A model generated the notes under the pieces. That model saw only the letters and a list, made by a program, of their open reading frames with translations, was not told where the DNA came from and did no database searches. Source: Mycolicibacterium chubuense NBB4 (GTDB taxonomy: Bacteria; Actinomycetota; Actinomycetes; Mycobacteriales; Mycobacteriaceae). From it: 64,000 nucleotides of DNA. Positions 1 to 8,855 of the stretch are shown piece after piece (the stretch's first letter is position 1; the number at the start of each line of letters is the position of its first letter). The position numbers and the translations under genes were made by a program. The stretch spans positions 248,001-312,000 of the forward strand of contig NC_018027.1 of NCBI RefSeq assembly GCF_000266905.1, given 5' to 3'.

Positions 1-1118
1 ACGATCTCGCCGGCCAGCTCTCCGGCGTCAAGGACAAGCAGACCCTCAACGCCACGGTGAACAAGCTCAATGCGGCGCTCAACGACGTCACCACAGCGGT
101 CCACAACATGGGCCTGGACAAGCCCGGCGGCCCGCAGGCGGGTCTGCGAGACCTGAGGCAGAACGCCAACCGTCTCGCCGACGGGAGCCGTCAGGTCGCC
201 GGCGGGGTCGACGAACTCGTCGACCAGGTCAAGGTGATGGCCGACGGCCTCAACCAGGCGTCGGCTTTCCTGCTGACGATGCGACATGACGCGGCGGCCT
301 CGTCGATGGCGGGGTTCAACATCCCGGCCGAAGTGCTGGGTGCCGCCGAATTCCAGAAGGCCGCCGCCGCATTCATCTCGCCGGACGGCCACTCGGTGCG
401 GTATCTGGTGCAGACCAAGCTCAACCCGTTCAGCTCCGAGGCGATGGATCAGGTCAACGTGATCAGTGACGTCGCCCGGGGTGCGCAGCCCAACACCACG
501 CTCGCCGACGCCTCGATCTCGATGGGCGGCTATCCCGCCGCGCTGCGGGACACCCGGGCCTACTACGAGCACGACATCCGGTTCATCATCGCGGTGACGC
601 TCATCATCGTCCTGCTGACCCTGACGGTGCTGCTGCGCTCGGTCATCGCACCGCTGTATCTCGTCGGTTCGGTGGTGCTGTCGTACTTCGCGGCCATCGG
701 CATCGGGGTGCTGACGTTCCAGCAGTTGCTCGGCCAGCAACTGCACTGGAGCGTGCCGCCCTTGGCCTTTGTGGTGCTGGTCGCCGTGGGTGCCGACTAC
801 AACATGCTGTTCGTGTCGCGATTACGCGACGAATCGCCGCGCAGTGTGCGCTACGGGGTGATCCGCACGCTGAGTGCCACGGGTGGCGTGATCACCGCGG
901 CGGGCCTGATCTTCGCGGCCTCGATGGGCGGTCTTCTGTTCTCCAGCATCGGCATCGTGGTGCAGGCCGGTTTCGTCATCGGGGTGGGGATCCTGCTGGA
1001 CACCTTCGTGGTGCGAACCATCACGGTTCCGGCGATCGCTGCGCTGGTCGGGCGGGCGAACTGGTGGCCGTCGCGGATGGGCGCGCCGAGCCGCGAACGG
1101 GTTAGCGCGCGTCAGTGA
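1..1118 (+). CDS. mmpL10: MmpL-family lipid transporter, C-terminal part (5' end outside window)
   Basis: The reading frame is open from base 3, so this is the last ~371 residues of a longer protein. RND-type MmpL proteins export lipids or their precursors across the inner membrane using the proton gradient. The visible part begins with a periplasmic-type region, then carries a group of about five hydrophobic helices (from ~residue 190 onward), including the segment [14 protein letters not shown], which contains the Asp-Tyr pair conserved in MmpL proton-relay helices. It ends in a short basic cytoplasmic tail. The order MmpL, fatty acyl-AMP ligase, PE-PPE protein, GAP protein matches what I recall of the trehalose polyphleate locus (mmpL10-fadD23-PE-gap-like), hence the symbol. 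The family is clear; the paralogue assignment rests on synteny. Confidence 0.85.
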   Translation, partial: DLAGQLSGVKDKQTLNATVNKLNAALNDVTTAVHNMGLDKPGGPQAGLRDLRQNANRLADGSRQVAGGVDELVDQVKVMADGLNQASAFLLTMRHDAAASSMAGFNIPAEVLGAAEFQKAAAAFISPDGHSVRYLVQTKLNPFSSEAMDQVNVISDVARGAQPNTTLADASISMGGYPAALRDTRAYYEHDIRFIIAVTLIIVLLTLTVLLRSVIAPLYLVGSVVLSYFAAIGIGVLTFQQLLGQQLHWSVPPLAFVVLVAVGADYNMLFVSRLRDESPRSVRYGVIRTLSATGGVITAAGLIFAASMGGLLFSSIGIVVQAGFVIGVGILLDTFVVRTITVPAIAALVGRANWWPSRMGAPSRERVSARQ

Positions 1119-1173
1119 TGTGTGTGAGACTACGGAACGAGTTTGAGCGGTCGGGGGTAGGGATGGACGCGTC

Positions 1174-2925
1174 GTGACGTCCCAGTCGACGATCCTGTCG
1201 ATGCTGCACGGGCGTGCCACTCTGCGCCCCGACGACGTCGCCTTCACGTTCACCGACTACGTCCGCGATCCCGCCGGCATCGCCGAGAGTCTCACGTGGT
1301 CGCAGCTGTCGCGACGCACGCTGGCCGTCGCCCGCGAGATCCGCCGGCACGCGTCGGTCGGTGACCGGGCGGTGATCCTGGCCCCGCAGGGCCTGCAGTA
1401 CATCCTGGCTTTCCTCGGTTCCCTGCAGGCCGGCGTCATCGCGGTTCCGCTCCCGCTGCCGCACCGCGGCTCCAGCCATGACCGGGTCAGTGCGGTCTTC
1501 ACCGACACGACGCCCACGATCGTTCTCACCGCGTCCGCGGTCGCCGCCGATGTCCGCGAATACGTCGAGCAGGCGCGCACGCACACCGCGCCCGCGATCG
1601 TCGAGATCGATTCCCTGGAACTGGACGGCCCGGTGCCCGACGGCGATCCGCAACCCGAGCCGGCTGAGCTGCCGGACACCGCGTACCTGCAGTACAGCTC
1701 GGGCTCGACGCGGTTGCCCACCGGCGTCATGATCTCGCACCGCAATCTGCAGGTGAACTACGAGCAGCTGATGCGCAGCCTCTTCGCGAGCTCGCACGTG
1801 CGGTCCACCGCGGGGCTCACGATCGTGTCGTGGTTGCCCTTCTACCACGACATGGGCTTGGTGCTGGGCGTCTGCGCACCCATCCTCGGCGGCTTCCACG
1901 CCAAGCTGACCAGCCCGGTGGCGTTCCTGGAGAAGCCGTCTCGGTGGATCCGCGCGCTGGCCCAGACCCCGCAGGCATTCTCGGCGGCGCCCAACTTCGC
2001 CTTCGAACTGGCCGCCCGCAAGACCACCGACAACGACCTCGCCGGGCTCGACCTGGGTGGGGTGCTCGGCATCATCAACGGCGCCGAACGGGTCGCGCCG
2101 GCCACCCTGGAACGCTTCACCGACCGGTTCGCGCACTTCGACTTCCGCGACCACATGCTGCGTCCGTCCTACGGCCTGGCGGAGGCCACGGTCTTCGTGG
2201 CGGCGGGCACCTGGAACGAGTCCTCCGGCGCCGCCCACTTCGACGCCGACGAGCTGTCCGCGGGCCGCGCGGCGCGGTGTGCGGCCGGAGCCGGTGCGGC
2301 CCTGGTGAGGTACGCGCTGCCGCAGTCCCCGGCCCTCCGCATCGTCGACGTCGACACCGGCACCGAATGCCCGCAGGACGCCGTCGGCGAGATCTGGGTG
2401 CACGGCGACAACGTCGCGGCCGGCTACTGGAGCAGGCCCCCGGCCGAGCAGCAGTGCTTCGGCGCGACGATCGCCGACCCGTCGCCGGGCACCCCCGAGG
2501 GGCCCTGGCTGCGCACCGGGGACCTCGGCTTCGTCCACGAGGGCGAGTTGTTCATCGTCGGCCGCATCAAGGATCTGCTGATCATCCGCGGGCGCAATCA
2601 CTATCCCGAGGACATCGAGGCGACCGTCCAGGGCATCACCCGGGGCCGGGTCGCGGCGATATCGGTTCCGGTGAACAGCACCGAGAAACTCGTCACCGTC
2701 ATCGAGCTCAAGAAGCGCACCGACATCAACGTCGATCCGATGCGCTGGCTCAGTGAGGTCAAAAGCGATGTCACCTCCGCGATCTCCAATGCGCACGGCC
2801 TGAACGTCGAGGATCTCGTGCTGGTCCCGCCCGGGTCGATTCCGACGACCACCAGCGGCAAGGTGCGGCGTGCCGCCTGCGTCGAGCACTACCGGCAGGA
2901 TCAGTTCACCCGGTTGGACGCGTGA
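1174..2925 (+). CDS. fadD23: Fatty acyl-AMP ligase (FadD23/FAAL type)
   Basis: 583-residue adenylate-forming enzyme that activates a fatty acid as acyl-AMP and passes it to a polyketide synthase. The AMP-binding core motif YLQYSSGSTRLPTGVMISH is near residue 170, PSYGLAEATVFV follows near 330, the hinge TGDLGF near 450, and the C-terminal catalytic lysine lies in SGKVRRAAC. The GSTR form of the P-loop and the neighbourhood point to a FAAL rather than a CoA ligase. The start is GTG 1174; the nearby ATG at 1163 is out of frame. It lies 55 bp after mmpL and its stop is 16 bp before the next gene, so the three are probably one transcript. The likely pathway is trehalose polyphleate or a related trehalose ester. 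Confidence 0.85.
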   Translation: MTSQSTILSMLHGRATLRPDDVAFTFTDYVRDPAGIAESLTWSQLSRRTLAVAREIRRHASVGDRAVILAPQGLQYILAFLGSLQAGVIAVPLPLPHRGSSHDRVSAVFTDTTPTIVLTASAVAADVREYVEQARTHTAPAIVEIDSLELDGPVPDGDPQPEPAELPDTAYLQYSSGSTRLPTGVMISHRNLQVNYEQLMRSLFASSHVRSTAGLTIVSWLPFYHDMGLVLGVCAPILGGFHAKLTSPVAFLEKPSRWIRALAQTPQAFSAAPNFAFELAARKTTDNDLAGLDLGGVLGIINGAERVAPATLERFTDRFAHFDFRDHMLRPSYGLAEATVFVAAGTWNESSGAAHFDADELSAGRAARCAAGAGAALVRYALPQSPALRIVDVDTGTECPQDAVGEIWVHGDNVAAGYWSRPPAEQQCFGATIADPSPGTPEGPWLRTGDLGFVHEGELFIVGRIKDLLIIRGRNHYPEDIEATVQGITRGRVAAISVPVNSTEKLVTVIELKKRTDINVDPMRWLSEVKSDVTSAISNAHGLNVEDLVLVPPGSIPTTTSGKVRRAACVEHYRQDQFTRLDA

Positions 2926-2941
2926 GTAGGGTGTGGTGGAG

Positions 2942-4078
2942 ATGAGGCGACTACTCGCATCGGTCACGGCGCTGATAACCGTTGGTATGACAGGCGGATT
3001 CGGCCTGGGCGTCGCGACCGCGGATGACGGCACGACCCCGCCGGGTCCCGGTGCCACCACCGACGGGCCCCCGCCGATCGGGACACCGGGGCGGGGGTAC
3101 GCGCTCGGCGGCGCTCACGTGCTGGGCATCCCGTACGACGAATACATCATGCGCACGGGCGCGGACTGGTTCCCCGGGCTGAAGCGGCAGATCGTCGACT
3201 ATCCCGCCGGGCAGGTCCAGGGGCACACCCTGGAACGGCTGTTCCCGGGGATCGGCGAGCTCGACAAGTCCCTTCCCGGTCTCGGTATGGACGGGCCCAG
3301 CATCGGCGAGTCCGTCGACGTCGGAACCCCGAACGTGATCAACGCGGTCCGCGACGGCGGCCGGGGCACCGCGATCGGCCTGTCCGAGGGTGCGATGGTG
3401 CTCAACGACGTCAAGGCCAAACTGGCGTACGACCCGGCCGCGCCGCCGCCGGACCAGTTGAGCTTCGCCATGTACGGCGACCCGGTGGGGAGGCACGCTT
3501 TCGGGGAGAGCTTCCTGACGCAGAACTTCCCCGTCGGCAGCGTCGTGCCCGCGCTCGACTACCGGATCCCGCCGCCGGTGGAGAGCCAGTACGACACCTA
3601 CGAGTTCGTCTCCGCCTACGACAGCATCGCCGACTGGCCGGACCGGCCGGACAACTGGATGTCCATCGCCAACGCGATCGTCGGCCTCGCCACCGGGCAC
3701 ACCGCGGTGGCGTTCACCAAGCCGAGCAACGTGCCGCCGCAGAACATCAGGACGACGGTCAACTCCCGCGGCGCGAAGACGACGACCTACATGATCCCCG
3801 AGGAGCACCTCCCCCTGGTGCTGCCGTTCAAGTATCTCGGGGTGCCCAAGGAGACGCTGACCAAGCTCGACGCGGTCCTGAAGCCCTATGTGGACGCGGG
3901 ATATTCGCGCAACGACGACCCGCGGACCGCTCCGGTCACGGTGGACCCGAACCGGGGTTACGACCCCGCGGCGGTCACGGCGCCGGCCACGCAGGCCGCG
4001 TTCGGTGGCGGCGCCGATCCGGTGTCGCAGCTGCTTGCCGGTATGCAGTACGTGCTGAACCACCAGCCCAAGCCGTAG
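2942..4078 (+). CDS. Secreted PE-PPE domain acyltransferase/hydrolase-like protein
   Basis: 378 residues from ATG 2942 (GTG 2933 in frame is the alternative). The N-terminus has a signal peptide ([15 protein letters not shown]...TADD) followed by a Pro/Gly-rich linker. The body resembles the PE-PPE (PF08237-type) alpha/beta-hydrolase domain found in Chp1/Chp2 (Rv3822, Rv1184c), which transfer acyl chains between trehalose esters outside the membrane. The stretch [20 protein letters not shown] is in the position of the nucleophile elbow (S in GLSEGA). Gene order after mmpL and FAAL mirrors the PE gene of the trehalose polyphleate locus. A role in the final acyl transfer is inferred from family and context. 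Confidence 0.75.
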   Translation: MRRLLASVTALITVGMTGGFGLGVATADDGTTPPGPGATTDGPPPIGTPGRGYALGGAHVLGIPYDEYIMRTGADWFPGLKRQIVDYPAGQVQGHTLERLFPGIGELDKSLPGLGMDGPSIGESVDVGTPNVINAVRDGGRGTAIGLSEGAMVLNDVKAKLAYDPAAPPPDQLSFAMYGDPVGRHAFGESFLTQNFPVGSVVPALDYRIPPPVESQYDTYEFVSAYDSIADWPDRPDNWMSIANAIVGLATGHTAVAFTKPSNVPPQNIRTTVNSRGAKTTTYMIPEEHLPLVLPFKYLGVPKETLTKLDAVLKPYVDAGYSRNDDPRTAPVTVDPNRGYDPAAVTAPATQAAFGGGADPVSQLLAGMQYVLNHQPKP

Positions 4079-4084
4079 CCGCCG

Positions 4085-5366
<1,282 letters not shown>

Positions 5367-5387
5367 GCTGATCCGCGGCGGGCTGAC

Positions 5388-5549
5388 CTAGGGGCGGGTG
5401 CTGAGCTCGTCGCGGTAATGCCGGACGCGCTGGTCCAGTTCGGCGGCGTCGGCGTTGCGGCCCTCCCGGCGGGCCAGGTCGGCGCGGGTGGAGAGTTCAC
5501 GGATCGCCGTGCGAATGTCGTTGATGCTCTTAGGCTCACGAAGCGACAC
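5388..5549 (-). CDS. Small charged helical protein, 53 residues
   Basis: Begins at GTG 5549 preceded by AAAGG at a good distance and ends at TAG 5390-5388. The product (VSLREPKSINDIRTAIREL..., ending DELSTRP) is rich in Arg, Glu and Asp and likely forms two amphipathic helices, with no membrane segment or cysteine. Upstream in-frame codons extend to 5771 but would run into the acyl-CoA dehydrogenase gene and lack a better start. Function unknown; credible as a gene because of the ribosome site and composition unlike a shadow frame. Confidence 0.6.
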   Translation of the reverse strand: MSLREPKSINDIRTAIRELSTRADLARREGRNADAAELDQRVRHYRDELSTRP

Positions 5550-5665
5550 GATGCTGCCTTTCGTCTGTGATTGGCTGCTCTCCCGAAGGGTACCCCCGGA
5601 CCCCCGGCCTGTACCTGGATGCGCACGACCGGTTCGGTGCGGATCCGCGCAGAGTCCGGGACCGG

Positions 5666-7420
5666 TCAGGGCCGCATCTCGTACGCGCCGTCGTAGGCGC
5701 GCACCTGCTCCCACACCCTGCCGAAACGGGCCGGGTCCGCCACCGGTTTGCGGACGGCCGACAGCGCCCACGCCTGCTGTGCCGACGTGGAGCTGGGCTT
5801 GCCGTGCAGTGCGACCGCGTAGCCCGAGAAGTCGCGGACCTGCACGTCGAAGATCTGGTCGACCAGCTCAGGTGCGAGGCCGGTCAGCTCGGCCTGTTCG
5901 AGGATCAGCTGACCGTAGACCACGAGGGAGAACAGGTGGCCCACGACGAGGACGAAGTCGAGGTCGGCCTGCTGATCGGAGTCGGGGGCCGCGGTGGCCA
6001 GTAGCTCCTTGAACGCCTGCACCTGCTCGTAGAAGCGCCCGACGTTCGCGATGCCGGTGTTCCTCTCGTAGACCGGAGCCCAGTCTGCGAAGCGCACCTT
6101 CGAGGCGCCGCGGGCTGGCCCCTGCGACCAGAAGAACACGTCGTCGGCGGGGTCGTCGCGGGTGCCGATCGGCGGGTACTCGGCGGGGCTGAACATGAAG
6201 TTCGGCATGAACTTCAGGATCTGCGCGACGTTGACGTGCACCGTGCCCTCCAGGCGTGGCAGTGCTCCGATCAGACGTGCGACCTGGCTGAAGTACGTGT
6301 TCTTCTCGAAACCCTTGGCGGCCAGCACATCCCACAGCAGCGTGACGACCTTCTCGCCTTCGGAGGTCACCTTCGACTTCGTCACCGGGTTGAACAGCAG
6401 GTAGCGGCGGTCCTCGGGGCTCGCGCTGCGGAAGTAGTCGATGGCGCGGTCGCTGAAGAGCTTCATCGCGATCAGCCGGGCGTACGCGTCGACGAAGCTC
6501 GCCCGGACGTGCGGGAAGTCCGTGACCGGCTTGCCGTACAGGATGCGATTGTTCGCGTGGGTGATCGACTCGTAGAAGGCGTGCTCGCACATGCCGATCG
6601 AGCCGCTGCACAGGTTGAACTTGCCGACGTTGACGGTGTTCAGCGCCGCCGAGAACGCCTCGGGCCCTGTGCAGAGGATGTCTTCCTCGTGCACCGGGTA
6701 GTCGTGGAGCGCGAAGTTGCTGACGAACATCTGGCCGTGCACGACATTGCCGATCAGCTCGTAGTTCTCGTGACCGCTGTCGGCGACGAACCACACGTAG
6801 CCGTCGGCGCCCTCGACGTCGGCGCGGCGTCCGAACACCGACACCATGCCGGCCACGTTGCCGTTGCCGATGTAGTACTTCTCGCCGGACGCCCGGAACA
6901 CGACGCCCTCGGCGTCGTCTGCGGTGGCCGGGGTGAGCAGCATGTCGGTGTCGTAGATGTCGGCGCCGTGCTCGCGCTCGGAAAGCCCGAACGCCATGAC
7001 CCCGCCGGCCTCGAGCTGCGCGGCCGCCTTCTCCTTGGCCTTGACGTTGTCGCTCTGCCAGATGGGGCCGAGCCCGAGGATGGTGACCTGCTCGGCGTAC
7101 CAGTAGGAGAGGCCGTAGAACCCGAGGATCTCGCTCAGCACGGCGTTGCGGGACGTGTCCCACCGCCTGTTCGCATCACCGCCGGCGAACTCCGACGGGG
7201 TGAGGAAGGTGGCGAACAGCCGCTCTCGGTTCACGAACTCGAGGAAGTCGCCCACCCACTCGGCGTCCAGGTCGTCGCGCAGCAGACGCGTCTTTCCACG
7301 CTGCTCGAACCACTCGATCAGGGCGCGCAGGAGACGCCGCGATTCGGGATCGAGGCGCTGCGGATCGAACGTGTTCGGGTTCAGCAGCAATCCGGTGGAA
7401 TTCGGCAGGGAATTCGGCAT
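5666..7420 (-). CDS. Acyl-CoA dehydrogenase family flavoprotein (long form)
   Basis: 584 residues, longer than the ~380 of simple FadE enzymes. The middle holds acyl-CoA dehydrogenase blocks: MAFGLSEREHGAD, FRASGEKYYIGNGN and FGRRADVEGADGYVWFV in the beta domain, then the helical region with CSGSIGMCEHAFYESITHA. Expected role is FAD-dependent oxidation of an acyl-CoA thioester; substrate unknown. Although Rv0244c (fadE5) lies near sdh in M. tuberculosis, the N-terminus here (MPNSLPNSTGLLLNP) does not resemble what I recall of FadE5. Start ATG 7420 lies inside a cluster of GCCGAATTCC repeats. It follows the cysteine-repeat gene by 60 bp on the same strand. Confidence 0.8.
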   Translation of the reverse strand: MPNSLPNSTGLLLNPNTFDPQRLDPESRRLLRALIEWFEQRGKTRLLRDDLDAEWVGDFLEFVNRERLFATFLTPSEFAGGDANRRWDTSRNAVLSEILGFYGLSYWYAEQVTILGLGPIWQSDNVKAKEKAAAQLEAGGVMAFGLSEREHGADIYDTDMLLTPATADDAEGVVFRASGEKYYIGNGNVAGMVSVFGRRADVEGADGYVWFVADSGHENYELIGNVVHGQMFVSNFALHDYPVHEEDILCTGPEAFSAALNTVNVGKFNLCSGSIGMCEHAFYESITHANNRILYGKPVTDFPHVRASFVDAYARLIAMKLFSDRAIDYFRSASPEDRRYLLFNPVTKSKVTSEGEKVVTLLWDVLAAKGFEKNTYFSQVARLIGALPRLEGTVHVNVAQILKFMPNFMFSPAEYPPIGTRDDPADDVFFWSQGPARGASKVRFADWAPVYERNTGIANVGRFYEQVQAFKELLATAAPDSDQQADLDFVLVVGHLFSLVVYGQLILEQAELTGLAPELVDQIFDVQVRDFSGYAVALHGKPSSTSAQQAWALSAVRKPVADPARFGRVWEQVRAYDGAYEMRP

Positions 7421-7480
7421 GGTGTGGAATCTAGCGCGTCCCGCGTGGGAATTCGGCGCGCTGAAGCACCCGGACGGTGC

Positions 7481-7957
7481 TCAGCCACGCCCGATTCGCA
7501 CGTTACGCAGGCCGACGGTGTTGCGGAGGCCCGAGCAGTTGACGCAACCGACGCAGCCGATGCAGTCCTGGCAGTTCACACAGCCCACGCAAGCCTTACA
7601 CCCCGTGCAGGAGACACAGGCCAGACAGGCCACGCAGCAGCGGCAGGCGATGGACAACACCATCAGGATGCATCCGGCGACCGCGGCGCTACCGGCCGTG
7701 GCGATCGACCCCGCGACCGCGGCGCTGCCCGCGGTGGCGATCGAGCGAGCGACGGCCGCGCTGCCCGCGGTCGCAACGGACCCCACCACCCCCGCGCTGC
7801 CAGCGGTGGCGATCGACCCGGCGACCACGGCGCTGCCGTTCGTGGCGATCGATCGGGCGACGACGGCGCTGTCGATCGTCGAGATCGACCGCGCAACCGC
7901 GCGACTGTTCTCCGTGCCGGGAGAACGGACGACAGCTCGCGCGTCGTCGTTCGTCAT
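7481..7957 (-). CDS. Hexapeptide-repeat protein with a C-terminal Cys-x-x ladder
   Basis: 158 residues from ATG 7957 (an in-frame GTG at 8002 gives 173). Residues 18-155 are 23 six-residue units in one unbroken register. Units 1-13 (18-95) alternate SAAVAG-type and SIATAG-type hexamers, i.e. 12-residue pairs. From residue 96 the first position becomes Cys, and from 108 to 141 there are twelve Cys at exactly three-residue spacing (units such as CVACLA, CVSCTG, CVNCQD, CIGCVG). The last units are LRNTVG and LRNVRI. There is no signal peptide; 90-105 is hydrophobic. The periodicity suggests a parallel beta-solenoid with stacked cysteines that could bind metal or be disulfide linked. I do not recognise a characterised family. 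It lies 139 bp after sdhB on the same strand. Confidence 0.68.
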   Translation of the reverse strand: MTNDDARAVVRSPGTENSRAVARSISTIDSAVVARSIATNGSAVVAGSIATAGSAGVVGSVATAGSAAVARSIATAGSAAVAGSIATAGSAAVAGCILMVLSIACRCCVACLACVSCTGCKACVGCVNCQDCIGCVGCVNCSGLRNTVGLRNVRIGRG

Positions 7958-7972
7958 CGCGCCAGCACGCAG

Positions 7973-8104
7973 GCGCTCATCGCCATTTTCTGTCCCCTGC
8001 ACTTCGTGCGGGGCCCCACTTCGCGCAAGCGCTCATCGCCATTTTCTGCTCTTCGCGCAAGCGCTCATCGCCATTTTCTGCTCTTCGCGCAGGCGCTCAT
8101 CGCC
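7973..8104 (-). repeat. 32-bp direct repeats between sdhB and the cysteine-repeat gene
   Basis: The core gcgctcatcgccattttctg occurs at 7973, 8029 and 8061, with a truncated copy at 8093. Copies at 8029, 8061 and 8093 are exactly 32 bp apart; the 7973 copy is separated by 56 bp because a GC-rich insert (gtcccctgcacttcgtgc) interrupts it. On the minus strand each unit reads ATGGCGATGAGCGC, so units carry both ATG and overlapping ATGA. The truncated copy contains the sdhB stop codon. This is reminiscent of mycobacterial interspersed repetitive units, which also carry overlapping start/stop signals between operon genes, but identity with MIRU is not claimed. Confidence 0.85.
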
Positions 8105-8852
8105 GACGGAACAGTTTGTCTCCCAACCACACCACCGGGTCGTACTTGCGGTCGGCCACCCGTTCCTTCATCGGGATCAGCGCGTTGTCGGTGATCTTGA
8201 TGTGTTCCGGACACACCTCGGTGCAGCACTTGTTGATGTTGCAGTAGCCCAGGCCGTGCACCTCCTGGGCATCCTCGGCGCGCCGGGGATGGACGTCGAG
8301 GGGATGCATGTCCAACTCGGCCATCCGCATCAGATACCGCGGCCCCGCGTACGCCTCCTTGTTCTCCTCGTGGTCACGGATGACGTGGCAGACGTTCTGG
8401 CACAGGAAGCACTCGATGCACTTGCGGAACTCCTGGCTGCGGTTCACGTCCTCCTGCTGCATCCGGTACTCGCCGGGCTGCAGGTCCTTCGGTGGCGTGA
8501 ACGACGGGATCTCCCGTGCCTTCTCGTAGTTGAAGCTGACGTCGGTGACGAGGTCGCGCATCACCGGGAACGTCCGCAGCGGGGTGACGGTGACGGTCTC
8601 GTCCTCGCCGAACGTCGACATCCGAGTCATGCACATCAGCCGCGGCCGGCCGTTGATCTCGGCCGAGCACGACCCGCACTTGCCGGCCTTGCAGTTCCAC
8701 CGCACAGCGAGGTCGCCGGCCTGGGTCTGCTGCAGGCGGTGGATGATGTCGAGCACCACCTCGCCCTCGTTGACCTCGACGGCGTAGTCCTTGAGCTCTC
8801 CGCCGGCCGCGTCGCCCCGCCACACCCGCATCTTCGCTTCATAGGCACCCAT
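8097..8852 (-). CDS. sdhB: Succinate dehydrogenase iron-sulfur subunit (Sdh1 type)
   Basis: 251 residues. Passes electrons from the flavoprotein to the membrane quinone site through three Fe-S centres. The [2Fe-2S] ligands are C54, C59, C62 and C74; the second cluster region has CIECFLCQNVC and the third CNINKCCTEVCPEH. Length and sequence fit the Rv0247c-type subunit. It starts 3 bp after the sdhA stop, which indicates tight coupling. Its stop codon lies inside the last copy of a 32-bp repeat array. Confidence 0.93.
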   Translation of the reverse strand: MGAYEAKMRVWRGDAAGGELKDYAVEVNEGEVVLDIIHRLQQTQAGDLAVRWNCKAGKCGSCSAEINGRPRLMCMTRMSTFGEDETVTVTPLRTFPVMRDLVTDVSFNYEKAREIPSFTPPKDLQPGEYRMQQEDVNRSQEFRKCIECFLCQNVCHVIRDHEENKEAYAGPRYLMRMAELDMHPLDVHPRRAEDAQEVHGLGYCNINKCCTEVCPEHIKITDNALIPMKERVADRKYDPVVWLGDKLFRRR

Positions 8853-8855
8853 GGC

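Noticed and set aside
1102..3060. 652-codon minus-strand open frame opposite the acyl-AMP ligase
   Set aside because: Arg/Gly/Asp-rich shadow frame typical of high-GC DNA; no domain and no ribosome site, while the plus-strand product has clear motifs.
7973..8104. Possible CRISPR array
   Set aside because: The 32-bp units are directly abutting with no unique spacers, and there are no cas genes.
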